64,000 bases of DNA, taken from the NCBI GenBank assembly GCA_013397695.1, contig VYZI01000254.1:474629-538628 (forward strand), in the 5' to 3' direction. Both the position numbers and the translations under genes were made by a program. Source of the DNA: Centropus unirufus. Taxonomy: Eukaryota; Chordata; Aves; Cuculiformes; Centropidae. Below, one piece after another: positions 24,491 to 36,195 of the stretch (the first letter of the stretch is position 1; the number at the start of each line of letters is the position of its first letter). The notes below the pieces were generated by a model. That model had not been told where the DNA came from. It made no database searches and saw only the letters and a list, made by a program, of their open reading frames with translations.

Positions 24491-26501
24491 CTATATATGT
24501 AATTTATATGCATATTTGACACACTAGATGAAAGGTAAAACTACTCTATTTTTTAAAATATTAACCTGGTAGAAACCATATTTAGCTTAGGGGTGGATTA
24601 CCCATTCTTTTCATCAGTTTATAAAAATAAGGTCAAGCAAAAACAAAGGCATTATTTATTTCTTAATTGGACCTGTGAAAGTCTATATGTAACGGTGACC
24701 CCAGTGCAGTCCAAATCCACCAGAGAGGAAGGAGTACCTTTATTATTTTTCCCCTTTATTTACAGTCATTTTGCAAAATATTTTGCCACTAAATGATATT
24801 TTAGTTTGGGGGAGGGTTTAATTCAATTATATGCATGACTAAATTAAATATCTAAAAGCTGACCCCATGTGTTTCTGGTGAGAAAGGATTACTAAAATTG
24901 CCGACAAACCGTATGAGTTAACCAGGCCTACAGTTACTTTTTCCCAGATGAGTGCCCAAACCACTCGGCAGAGCCCTTGTAGTCTTTTTCCCTTTGCTGT
25001 GGCTGTAGTGCTGCATAAACTGCCATAGACATATGGATCCTGGGGTCAGGTGTACCTCGAGCCTCTTTCACTGCTTAATGGTTAGGTATCTTGGCTAGGA
25101 AGATCAAACCCCTCACAGGTTCCTGCTCCTGAGACTGGTTTTGCACTTAAGAAATTATTGTCACTGGCCTCTAGAAAAGAAGGATATTAAGGCTAGGAGG
25201 AGCAGGCTCCAGGCCTGCCCCTTCTTCAGTGCATCCTTCTCTCTGTTTTTCCCTTTGAACAAAATAAGGCTAGAAAGAGTTGAAGCATTTTCACAGAACA
25301 TTTTAATTTTGATGAAGCAGTGCTTTTTGAAAGAAGCTGTTCCACTCATGGAACACTCATGGGTTCTGTCACCACCATCAAGAGCAAGTTGCTATGTCAT
25401 CACAGAGAAACAATCAAGAGGGGAACAGAAAAGAGCTAGCAGGCTGCGAGACCTTCATATTACAATATTGTTCTAACCTTTTCACATATGTAAGCATTAT
25501 TGAATTTAGAATGCTTCAGGAAATGCTCAGTTGCAAAAATCCAGGACTAAGATCCTGTCTTACAGATCTTACAGAATGACTCATAATAAAAACAACATAA
25601 AACAACAAAAAAGGTGAGAAAGCATTAAACTGCACACAGTGTGACCCCAGCTTCAAGCCTCTTTCTATCTTGTTTAAGTTAAAAAACGAGCAAACAATTT
25701 CAGAGAACAGCCAATGGCCAATCAACTTTTAAAACGTGATTGGCTCTGCGATCTGTTCCTAGGAGTACAACATTTGGATACTGTTTTCCCAGTCTGGCTA
25801 CAGACACTGGTGAGAGGCATGTGAATGAAATTAAGACCTTAGAAAATGAGAAAGGAGGAACTCCTTTGGAAGGTATACTTGGATTTATAGTATTTATAGT
25901 ACATTTTATTATAAAGGAGGACAAAATCCCTTACTTTCTTCTCAGCTGGAGGTATGAAATAGTAAAAAAAAAAGCCTAAAGGAATTAGGTGCACAATGGC
26001 TATTGAATTCCAATGGAAGGTTGAATATGACTTCCCTTAAGTTCTTGGAAAATATTCGGCTTTATTTCCAACTGTTCTATTGCAAATCAATGTTTTTTTA
26101 ATGCATGGAGAACAGCCAATGGGAAAAATCAGTTATTGTGATGGCACCTAACAAGGAACAATGGACAGTAACCCTGAAAATTTATTCCAAAGATAGTCTG
26201 AAGCCCAAGCAAAAGATAGTAATGATCATGACCTAATAGAGAAGGTAGAATTACAGTCTGATAGAAATACTTTATAATGGAATATTTTACAATATATATT
26301 CAAAGAAAATTTTAAATCATGGAGCTATGGAAAGTAATGGCAACAATCCCATTGGTAGCTTTTGTCGAGTCTACAATTTCAGTACAAGTTTTTTAAAGCA
26401 GGGAACAACCTAATGTGAAATCTTCACTCCTGTGATCACAGGCCTCTTTTTTGGTGGCTAATTATTTACTAAACCTGAACTTCAATCTTTCCTTCAAAAA
26501 T
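24491..26501. other. Unique non-coding stretch with one SINE relic
   Basis: Holds the CORE-SINE head at 25069-25150. The open frames overlapping 25141-25476 (plus, 111 codons) and nearby lines begin inside or beside that relic and show no family motif. A minus-strand 74-codon frame at 25700-25924 is likewise unremarkable. No gene called. Confidence 0.55.
25069..25150 (+). mobile_element. CORE-SINE/MIR-type relic, tRNA-derived head
   Basis: The A-box-like word ctgcttaatggttaggtatc is followed about 40 nt later by a B-box-side word, acaggttcctgctcctgaga. This is the order and spacing of MIR/CORE-SINE heads, which pair a '...tggttagagca' A-box region with a 'gggttcaattcctgctctg' B-box region. 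Downstream text (ttgcactt...) is compatible with the start of the element body but decays quickly. Plus orientation. It belongs to an ancient amniote family long inactive. Confidence 0.5.
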
Positions 26502-26590
26502 ATCATAGAATCACCAGGTTGGAAGAGATCTCCGCGATCATCAAGTCCAACAGTTCTTGTCTTCCACTAAACCATAACCCTAAGCACATC
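26502..26590 (-). mobile_element. CR1 LINE 3'-end fragment, second subfamily
   Basis: It reads atcatagaatcaccaggttg, then gaagagatctccgcgatcat, aagtccaacagttc and actaaaccat...taagcac. This is the inverted 3' end of a CR1 subfamily different from the one at 2.3 and 39 kb: 'caccaggttggaagagac' replaces 'ggtttgggttggaagg'. The fragment is about 90 bp. No target-site duplication is evident, as is usual for CR1. Confidence 0.88.
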
Positions 26591-28079
26591 ATATGCAAAA
26601 TATATCAAATAAATATATATTTTAAGAATGTTTAGAACAGATGGACAGATAAAATTAATCAGAACTCAGAGTCAATGGAGCATAAATCCTTTCATTGAGG
26701 CTGAAAAAATGATCAGTTATGTGTTTGTATTTCTACATTTACTATGCTTGGCTAAGAGGGAGTGTTTTTATGAGCTTCACAGCCTATTCAAAACCAGAAA
26801 ATAATGAAAATCTCTCCAAGAAATTTCTCTAAATGTCACAATATTTTCCATACAATCCTAGAAGAACAAAGTAATTTGATCTTTAGAAAGTTACTGCAAT
26901 TCTTGTAGGAAATAATTCTGACCAGATCTTCTGTTGCTGCAAATTAACATATGTGTACTGATTTTGCTGACATTTTCTGTCTTGACACGAGGTTTTTCCC
27001 AAATCTCTTTTTAAACTTCCTTTAATTTGCACAGGATTTGCCTTTTCCACATAACCTCATGAACCAGGACATGTATTCTAAGAAGATTACATTTCTTGTT
27101 AAAAATCTGCACATCTGTTCATGAGGCAACTTCCGTGTAAAATTCCAAATTTTCTCAAGGAAAATTATAAATTAAATGATATGGTTTTCTACAGCGTATT
27201 TGTTTCTATTGTTGTGACACTGGGAGAAGACTCAAATAAAGAATTCTAATTAAAACTTACTATTAACTCCTGGGAGAGAATTATGATTCTTAAATGAAAA
27301 TTCACACTTTTAATATACTCAGCATGCTTTGCTCACCAGGTTTTGAAGTACAACAGTGGTTGAGTTTTAGTTCAAAACAGTAGAGAATTATCTTGTATTT
27401 ATAACTGTATATTTCTCTTACAAGTCTGTTGTGGTTTTTTTCCGATTATTTTTTTTCAATGATAAATTAATTTTCTTCTATCACAGTTTTATTTTAGATT
27501 TGAAAAAGTAAGAAAACTGGAGTCACCTATGCAGAGCAGCAAGGATAATGATTCTTGTACCACCCTATGGACTGCTGAGCTACGGAGTCCTACATAGGCT
27601 GAGTAGATGTTCCAAGGAATGAGGTTGATTTAAAGAGGTGTAAATTACAGATGCCGAAGATTATTATTTGCTTCCTCCTTCCCTCAAAGCCTGTGTAAGC
27701 AGGGCTTATACTTCTTGTCATTTATAATGGGATTTAAAACAAAAGTGAAATTAGTAGTGAAATATGTGACCTCTAAGAAGGGCAATGGTTTGTTCAACCT
27801 TTAGAAAAGTCTAAAAATATCTAACAGGACAACATACAGAACCTTAGAGGTGAAAAGTGAAAAGAGAAGAGTCAATGAATAGAAGTTGCAAACCAGAAAT
27901 TCCACTTTAATACTTGAATTTTAGTTTTATTATTTATATTAATTTTATTCTTAACCAGAAACATGGTCAAACACTGGACAATTACCCAGGATGCTATTCA
28001 GATTGTGTACTTTGAGATATTCAACAATTGACTGGATAAGGTTTCAATCACCAGTTTTAACTGTAACTTCTTTCAGTAA

Positions 28080-28128
28080 GGATTTGGATAAGACAAACTC
28101 TGAAGATCCTTTCTGGCCATGGGCCTCA
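28080..28128 (+). mobile_element. Possible old CR1/L3-like 3' end
   Basis: The run ggatttggataagacaaact, then ctgaagatcctttctggcca resembles the LINE 3'-end pattern 'ttggactagatgacctctgaggtcccttccagcc'. The match is short and gapped, and no terminal repeat is visible after it. Confidence 0.25.
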
Positions 28129-29978
28129 TTTTTTTTGTATTCTAGGATTAGAAGAATTTATTTTCTCTACTGAGAACAAGAATTTCTGTGTTTTGTTCTT
28201 TTTTTAAAATATATTTTTTATCTTTTTATTCTTTTAAACTTAGTTGGTTGTATGGAAATGAATGGCTAGCATCATCTCTGTTCCAAATATTTTGGTTTTT
28301 TCAGTTACTAGTTTTGAGGGTTGAAACTGGTGACCAGAGTAACATGTTGGCTTCCAGCTTTCTTTAAGCATTTACAGAATCCAGGGCATGTTTCTCTGCA
28401 ATACTGCTTTAAGTGTCTGGAAAAAAGGTGTTTTATAAGTCTTGGAAAATTTACAGTAATACATTTCAGGTTTGTGATAAGCACTACTTATTCATTAAAC
28501 AGAATCAAGTTTGAATCCTTCAGGAAATGCTACATAGCAGTATATTTTTTAAATATCCCTTAATAGAACCACAGAAATGTTCTCTATTTCAAAAAGTATT
28601 TATTGCATGCCATTAAGTGAAAACAACACCGTCAAAGCTGTGGGAAAGAAGTATATGAGAATCCTAACTGTGATATGAAATTATTTTGCTTACAAATTTT
28701 CCATTTCTAAATTTACTATAACAACAAAATGTGGAGAGTAAATCCATCAACTATGAATCAGTGGTTCAACATCTTGCTTTTCATTCTGGAGTTAAGCTAA
28801 CTAAAACGCAGAACTAAAAGCATATGAATAAGTCCAGTTGCTTAAAATTCTTGTTAAAGACATCTATGCATTATCAGTTATATGATACAGCCAACTGCTT
28901 GTTTTAGACTTTTATTATCTTAGCTTGAAAAATACATGAAAATGTTTCATGGGAATAAAAATTAAAACCAAGCTAAATCTCTGGAACATTAATATTAACA
29001 TAAGACTCCAGGAAGTGGTGTTAATTACTGAAAGGACCATTGAAAATTTCTACATTTTTCAAGCTGTAAGCTGCAGGGTCAGTTCTTCAGGAAGAATCAT
29101 GTTTCATTATAGGCATTACATTTTCCTAAAACTCTAGTCCCCAATAAATAGCTTATTGTACAAGAACGCTAATGTGTATCTGCCAATTTGTCACTTTTGA
29201 CTTTTTAATGAAGGAAAAAAAAATTAATTTTAAGATATACATAGGAGAAGGCAAAAAGCAGTAACACAAATGTTATTCTACAATTTTCAGTCTGACTGGT
29301 GATTCAAAACTTTTCTACATATAAAAATCAGATCTGATACATATGTCAAGGTACTGCAAAAATATTTGATGGTTCTTATAGAAGGTCAAGTCATTTAGAG
29401 AAATCAGCAATACTCTGAAAATGCTTTTCATATCAACTGAATCTCTTCATTTTTTATAGGAAGTTATTGCAACTAGGAATTTATTATTATTTGATTTTGA
29501 AAAGACAGATTAGTGTTTGGTTTTGAAGCTAGTTCTTGCTGAATAATATAATTATGATAATATAACTGGAATATATGAGATGAAATTATGAGATTCCACT
29601 GATGCGAGTACACAGTAAATCATATAATTCAGTGAATTCTACAATTTTACAATTACATTGTACAGTGTAGTCCTTTAATTTCTGTGCTCTTTTCTTAGAA
29701 TTTTGAAAAGACCGAGGACCTGACTATTTCAGCCTTGTGTCTAGCCTTCAATCTTTGATCACTTTCTGTGTGAGGCAGCAAACATTTTCATTGCCTGAAT
29801 TGTAATGTGTCAGCTGAACCTTTCAAGCTTGCTTTTTCATGTCTTTCAAATTCCCTGTGAACTTCTGCCTTCCTGATTTTATTCTTGTGTATCTTGACAA
29901 CCCTTTATGTCCTTTCTTAGAAGTGAATCCATAGTTCCACATTTTTCTGATTTTCTAATATATAGAAGCCCAGCTGAC

Positions 29979-30419
29979 CTATGTAACCATACTGATCACC
30001 GACATACTTACTCTTTTTCTATTAGTGTTGCAACATAGTAGGCTAGGACTGGAGGAAATAAAAAGAATGATCAGTGTCTGCTTTAAGGTTTTGGTAGTTT
30101 TATGTTTTTTTGGTTTACAATAGTCTTCAGGAAAATATTCATTGGATTGAATCTCCTGATTACACAGCCATGTTAATTTGCTCCCCATGTTTAGTCTCTC
30201 TGTGCAAGGCAAAAGGCTTAGCATGCAATTAACAGGTCTAAGGCAATGGAAAACCTTCACAGAACATTTTGTAAGGAAGAGGAGTAAAATATCTTTAGTG
30301 CATTGCTGATGACCCCCTGAGACCTTTAAAAGTAATGCCATTGTCCACCAATATGACAATGAAAGGCATGATGGTAAAGATTCTGGTCTTGTAGAGATTT
30401 CCCTTCTGAGATCCATCAT
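29979..30419 (-). other. 146-codon open frame of unknown nature
   Basis: The second-longest open frame outside simple repeats. It starts with two consecutive ATG codons on the minus strand and shows a hydrophobic, cysteine- and leucine-rich first half, then a lysine-rich stretch (KPKKHKTTKTLK at about residues 102-113). No conserved domain, signal peptide or transposase/RT motif is recognised, and no splice or promoter context is clear. It may be chance or a decayed element. Not called as a gene. Confidence 0.1.
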
Positions 30420-31410
30420 AGGCAGAAAAAGTACAATATTGCCATCTACATTTGAGCACAGTCACACATGAAATACTGTTTCCTCAATCCAGCCTATAGT
30501 AGTTCAATGCCTTCATCTCTCTCACTGCCTCAGAGTTCCCTTGGTGATATTTTTCTATAGCATGTGATCTCTACACATTGGAAAGACTTCAATGGGTGCA
30601 ACATCATGCCCTTTGAGATTTACTTTTGAAACACTTGAAGATTAAAAGGAACCTATTTAACTATGAAACTGAAGACAAGGGATTTTGAGAACAGCAGGCA
30701 GTGTGGGAGGGCAAAAGACTATGCAGAGAAGTAAGTGATATTGGGAACTTCTCTGTGCTTTCTATATCTCCACTTAGCGTTAGAATAACTGATGCAGAGG
30801 AAAAAGAAAACATGTGGTATGTTGGATGCTTTCCAGACAAATGACTAAACAGTCTAAAACAGATTGACTGGAATTAGTGGAAACACATCGAGTCTGAAGT
30901 TCTGAAAGAATATGATCCTGATTGCGAAACATATGTTTGAGGATTTCATCTTGAGGAGAGAAAGAAAAATACATCTTTAAACTCTCTGGCCTGGATTCCT
31001 CTTGGATAGTTATTTATACTTGTGTGTAATTGAAATGAAACACTGGTCTCAACTCCAATGAGCCAAAATGGTTAATACAGATCAGGGTCTCTGTTGGACA
31101 ACTAAAAGTATTCATGAAGCCTAAATTCTGATCCTTGTAGTGTTTAAAGCCGCCTCCAGATAGGGCAATAAGAGGCTAATTACTAAACCCCGTTTTCCTA
31201 GCTCACAAACCCTAATGTCCTGACTTGGGAAAACGGTGTGGATCTTAATTTTATAAATTCAAGCTGATAGATTTTCAAATGGGTTGACCTATGCCCAGAT
31301 CTCTGGCAATATTGTTCTACAAGTAACTAATTCTTCACTCAGCCTGGAATAAAACCCTTTCGGAATTTTTTGTCATATCAAAAAGATACACAAATTTCAA
31401 GGCAGCTCTG

Positions 31411-31430
31411 CATTTATATTTATATTTATA
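31411..31430 (+). repeat. Short (ATTTAT)n patch
   Basis: About three copies of a 6-bp ATTTAT-type unit (catttatatttatatttata). A low-complexity patch with no attached element. Confidence 0.7.
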
Positions 31431-33689
31431 TAGGGGAAACCTACATGGTTTGGTAGGCACTATATTTATCATATTTCATAGCACCTCTTTTGAAATCCTT
31501 ATGCAATCATTAGTCGTTAATCCTTGAATCCTCAGACTGTAGAAGAAAGTACACAATTTTAAAGACATCAGCAGCCGAATAAGATAGTGTTATGCAATAA
31601 AATATTACATGTGTCCAAAAAAGAGAATCTGTCTCAGTCTCAAAAATTACTCTATCTGAGAATCAAGGGATGGTATAGGTGGATTTTGGAATTGGATTTT
31701 TTAGGTTTGGGCTTTTTATCCTGTTAAGGTTTTTTTTTTTCTCTGAAGATTATTTATTATCTCTAAATTATATTCTGAAATTTAAATGAAAAACAAGCAT
31801 TTCTTTCAAGTCAGTTAATATTTTTTCAACACATCTCTGTTATAGATATAGAAGTAAAATTTGTTTTTCTCTAACTAAGCTTTACACCAGTTTCCTCAGC
31901 AGTTTAACAAATGTGCTTAAAATCCCAGCTCTGCCTACACTGAATATTCTTTCGATACTCTTCACTTCCATTACTTGTGCATTGATTCAATCTATCATAC
32001 CTAACTGCTGAGAATATTCATTTGAAGGAAAATGTGAGTAGATGTTGCTCGTTGTCACCTCAGGTAAACAAGAAGTAAACAGTATTCAACCCAAAATGTT
32101 TTCATCCTGGTATTGGCAGAATTAATGATTATTTACATGAGTTAAAACCTAGCAGCTGATGTATTAAGAAAGACTACCATAGTGTGTAAGCTAAACTCAG
32201 GAGAATTGGACCAAATTTTTATTTAGTGTCACGTAATAAAGATATGTTGGAATCAGCACCCCTACATATACTAGGCAAAAAAAAATATTTACAGGATGTC
32301 TTCATTCTGTTTGGAGCTGGCTAACAGGTTCAAAGGTAGACATCTTTTTATATGTATATTTCTATGTAGGCGGGTATGAATATGTGTATCTTGCATAAAG
32401 TATTCTGCTACATCAGTGAGAAGACATTGCTGTCATTTACTTCATTTGATGGTAGAGAACATCCTCATTATTTTTCTCTATCACTCAGAAAGACTTGAAA
32501 ATGCAAGCTCAGGAATAGAAGTCAAAGAAACAATATACTGTACATATTGCTGGAATCCCTGTAAGCCTTTGCTTTGAACTCCTGGGATTTGACAATAGTG
32601 ATTTAAAGCAACAAGCTGTACGATGTCGTGTCACATATCATTTGCACTTTGTGTAAGACGACAGAGAATGTGGACATGTGCATGTATGTATCCTCTGTAG
32701 TTTATAAATCAGATTTACTTCAGAAAAGCAAGCAGCAATTTCCGATTCCTGGGTTAAATTTACAAAAAGTACTGGATATCCAACAGTGAATACATTCCTG
32801 GTGAAAAAAATCAGTGACTTATTAAACCATAAATTTAATCTTAAAATTCTATAGTTCTGGTAATGAATACCAGCTTGTTGTGAGCTTTTTGTACTGTTCA
32901 TGGGATTCTGGTCAGTAAAATGAACATTTGGAAATAGTGGGTCTTGCTGACAATGGGAAACAGAGGTGTTAAATGTAAACCATAGTACAATGAAGTCAAG
33001 AAAAGTAAACCAAGACTTTTTTCCATAAAAAATGTTATAAAACTATTTTATAGCAGAACCATCTCACAGTATAAAATCACATTGTAACAGCTTTTGCCAA
33101 ATTATGTAAAAGCTCTGTTAAAAAAATTGGTAATTATATGATTTAGGCTTCACAGGTGGTCTGAATGACTCAGAAATTCAGAGAATCACTTATTTGAGAT
33201 GATCCTATTCTTCGTATTTTTATCACAATAGCAAACAGTTGCCACAAGCCTTAAGTTTAGGAAATACCACAAGATTCCAGCTGGGTAGTATTGGGTGAAA
33301 AGAACTTAGACTGGAACAGGCAAAGATAGGACAAACAATTCTTATTTTAGAATATAAATAGACCTTAAGGGATCCTCAACTGGGTATCCCTGATTTCTCC
33401 TTACTGAAATAAAGGAAATAAGTAACTCTGTGCGCAATTAGTTCTTCTCTAAAATAGATGTTCATGGTAAACTCTTAAAGGTTTATGCCTTGAAGAAAAG
33501 GGAATGCTGAGTCATGGTCCAAGACACATTCTGGATGAGACTGCTAAATGACTGGCTCAGGCAGGATGTGGAGCTGTTCGTCTGCAACACATACTGCTAT
33601 AAGCAGGACTTCTAGTCCACTCTTTCCTCTCAGAGAAGTCTTGTCCCTTGGTCTAGAACATTGTTTGAGGCAAGAATCTGATTTTCTTA

Positions 33690-34378
33690 GAACTGTAGAA
33701 TAAGATAATGATTTGGGTTGAAGGGGATCTCTAAGATCATCCAGCTTCAAGATCCCTGCCATAGGCCTTCCATTAGGTCAGGTTGCTCGAAGCCTCATCC
33801 AATCTGGTCTTGAATACCTCCAGGGAAGGGACATCCATGACTTCACTGGGAAACCTATTCCAGTGCTTCACTACCCTTACAATAAAAAAAAAAAATAATC
33901 CTTCCTAAATCTAATCTTAATCTCTTTTGGATTTAAACCATATTTTTTCAACCTATCATCTTACTAACAGCTTTAAATCGGAGGGGGGGGGGAAGATTCA
34001 GCTGTTAGGCAGAAATTCTTCACAATGAGGTTAGTGAGATACTGGAATAGATTGTCCAGGGAAGTTGTCCAGGTTGCTTCCTCCCTAAAAGTGTTCAAGG
34101 TCAGGTAGGATGGGGTCTTGATCAACCTGGTCTAGTAGGAGGTGACCCTGCGCATGTCAGGGGGGTGGAACTAGGCAATCTATAATATCTCTTCCAACTC
34201 AAACCATTGTATGTTTCTGTGATTCTGTCACTGCACCACCTGATAGAGTCCCTCCCCAGCTTTCTTTTACCACTTCTTAAGTACTTTAAGGCTATTGGGT
34301 TTCATGTATTCTCCAGGCTGAACAATCCCAACTCTCTCCGCCTGTGCTCAGAGGGGAGGTGCTCCAGAGTTTTGTTGA
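33690..34378 (-). mobile_element. CR1 LINE fragment interrupted by another CR1
   Basis: Minus-strand CR1. The 3' end is at about 33690 (agaataagataatgatttgg), and the body runs on through ccaggttgctc-like and 'cttcactgggaaacctattc' blocks to about 33970. The following expected text (calling for 'tatcactacaagccc...agtccctc') resumes after a foreign 258-bp block, at 34221-34229 (gtcactgcaccacc, then gatagagtccctcc), and goes on to aggtgctccag at 34377. A short A-run at about 33883-33895 lies within the 3' part. The split frame carries no intact ORF2. Confidence 0.87.
33971..34228 (+). mobile_element. CR1 LINE 3' end nested in an opposite-strand CR1
   Basis: Plus-strand CR1 3' region: gattcagctgttaggcagaa, attcttcacaatgaggttag, gatactggaatagattgtcc, ggtctagtaggaggtgaccc, then ttccaactcaaaccattgta and the terminal repeat tttctgtgattctgt. 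It interrupts the minus-strand CR1 around it, so it inserted later. A G10 homopolymer (33983-33992) lies near its 5' truncation point. The copied host words near both edges (ctatcat before, ctgtcact after) overlap the same consensus stretch, hinting at a short target duplication. Confidence 0.88.
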
Positions 34379-35583
34379 AACGTTTTCACCTCTTATGAAG
34401 TAAGTATTTACCAAAGCAGAGGCTTAAATCTAGCAGCCAAGAAAGTATTCCAGTCACGTGCAGTAAAGGTCTTATTTTCTTCTCTCTCTTAGACATTATT
34501 TTAGGCAAGTTTCAACCAGAGCTGCACCTCAGTGTGTTTTATTGTTTGAAGATTTAGATAGTGAAAGACTGTTTTGTAGGTTCAAATCCTTTAAGTCATA
34601 TTTTAATCTGAGCTATCTAATCTAATGTCAGAGAGGCCTGCATGCCAAGTTATTTACGGTGAAGGGAAGGGGGTTTATTTTCTTTTTTGCATGCAAGGTT
34701 TTACTGCTTAAGTAATCCTCATCTTCTCCCAAGAAGTTCCTTTTGGCTATATGCACTTTTTCATTCAAAGTCCTGGATTTTATGAATTTCATTTCTAGGT
34801 GCTTATTTTTTTATCTTCAAGGTATGATTTTTGCAGAGGCTATGAAGACCTCTGGAAGGTTACACGTGCAAAATATTTCACCTCTAGTACCTATGCATCC
34901 TATAGATGGTTTAATATCTTAGATCCCCCAGCTTATGACTACCTAATATAACCTCTAGGAAATAGTAAAACTAGTTTTATGTTCTTTTACTCCTCCAGTG
35001 ACCTTACAGTCTTACCTTGCTCTCTTAAGGTCTTTTCCTGGGGTTAGAGGAGCATCATATCCACTTTTGAGGATCTGGGTCTTATTCAGACTCAGTCTTT
35101 CAAACTACAGACACAGAAAAGTGAGTTTGCAGTATTGTAAGATACACATACCGGCACCACCCTACCACCACCCAATGTTACATATGACTTGGATGTGGTT
35201 TTTTCTCCCCAGAAATTTATTCTTTCACGCTGCTTGTAAGAATCTGAATCCATTGCACCTACTTTTGGAAAGTACTTGATATGACCCAGACATTGCAGGG
35301 CTGACACCTGTGTTTCCTCTGAAAAATAACTGTGTTTTGCATGGAATGCTTAAATATTAATTAGATCAGAGCAAGAGAAGAAACAATCTTTTTTTTTTTT
35401 TTAAGCTACTGAAGAATTACAGAACTTGCTTGAATTAAAGTAGATCTGGGTTCTATTACTTTTCCTAATGGATAATTTCTTCATTTATATTAACTAGTTT
35501 TTGGAGCAAAGGCTAGAAGCAAACCAGCTCACTGTCTTGGATCAAGTTAATACATACTCTATGTAAACTGGAGCAATTTTGGC

Positions 35584-35623
35584 AAAAAAAAAAAAAAAAA
35601 AAGAAAGGAAAAAAAGAGGAAGG
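35584..35623 (+). repeat. Homopurine tract beginning with A19
   Basis: Forty consecutive purines: an A19 run (35584-35602), then a mixed GA-rich part. The upstream flank shows no recognisable processed pseudogene or SINE that would make the A-run a retroposon tail. The tract is likely to be length-variable. Confidence 0.9.
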
Positions 35624-36140
35624 TAAAGTTCAGATTCTTTATAGCTAAAGGTAAATTCATATTCAGACTTTCTACTTCCTACATAACTATTCTAACCCCT
35701 GAGCTTGGCAATGCAACATCTTCATCTACATGTTGAGCAGAATCTTGTATTCCAAATATATTGAAGAACTCTAAGTGGATTCAACCCTACTGGGCAGGAA
35801 ATCTTGGTTCACAAACTTAAGCAAGGAAGAGATGAGAGAACAGATGAAATTGAGGCAGATTATGAGGAAGTGGAGACTTCTGTAAAATATGTTAAAAACA
35901 AGGAAATGGACCTATGGTACTTACAAATTTAGGAGCAGTTGAAAAGATGGTCTAAAGGACTAATGATCAAGACTTATAAATCCTTTTGTGAAACTAGCCA
36001 GGAGCTTTATTTCAAGAAAAACTGACTGGAGGAAGTATCTAAGCCACTTAAAAAAAAAGGTTAAGAAGCCCCCAGATCACATATCTTCTTCAGATAGATC
36101 ATTCTTAATAGACTCTTCTTTCTTGGACATTTTTGGCAAT

Positions 36141-36195
36141 ACCAGGAATTAAAGTCAGATTTTATGAATTTGAGTCTAGTGTATTAACCATAACA
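36141..36195 (-). mobile_element. CORE-SINE/MIR-type relic, tRNA-derived head
   Basis: On the minus strand the words ttatggttaatacactagac, then gactttaattcctggtattg, then cca follow the amniote CORE-SINE head 'agtggttaagagcactagactc...gagttcaattcctggctctgcca'. A-box and B-box halves are in the right order and at about the right distance. This is one of the clearest of the four relics. The body of the element beyond the head (plus-strand 36080-36140) is not recognisable. Confidence 0.55.

Larger units (their letters stand above)
26591..33689. other. Unique non-coding stretch, no recognised gene
   Basis: AT-rich DNA with a possible old LINE end at 28080-28128, a short (ATTTAT)n patch at 31411-31430, a T11 run at 31730-31740 and the 146-codon minus-strand frame at 29979-30419, listed separately. 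I see no exon with known protein similarity and no RNA gene. Confidence 0.55.

Noticed and set aside
35540..35630. A19 run as the tail of a processed pseudogene
   Set aside because: No recognisable gene-derived sequence or target duplication lies upstream.
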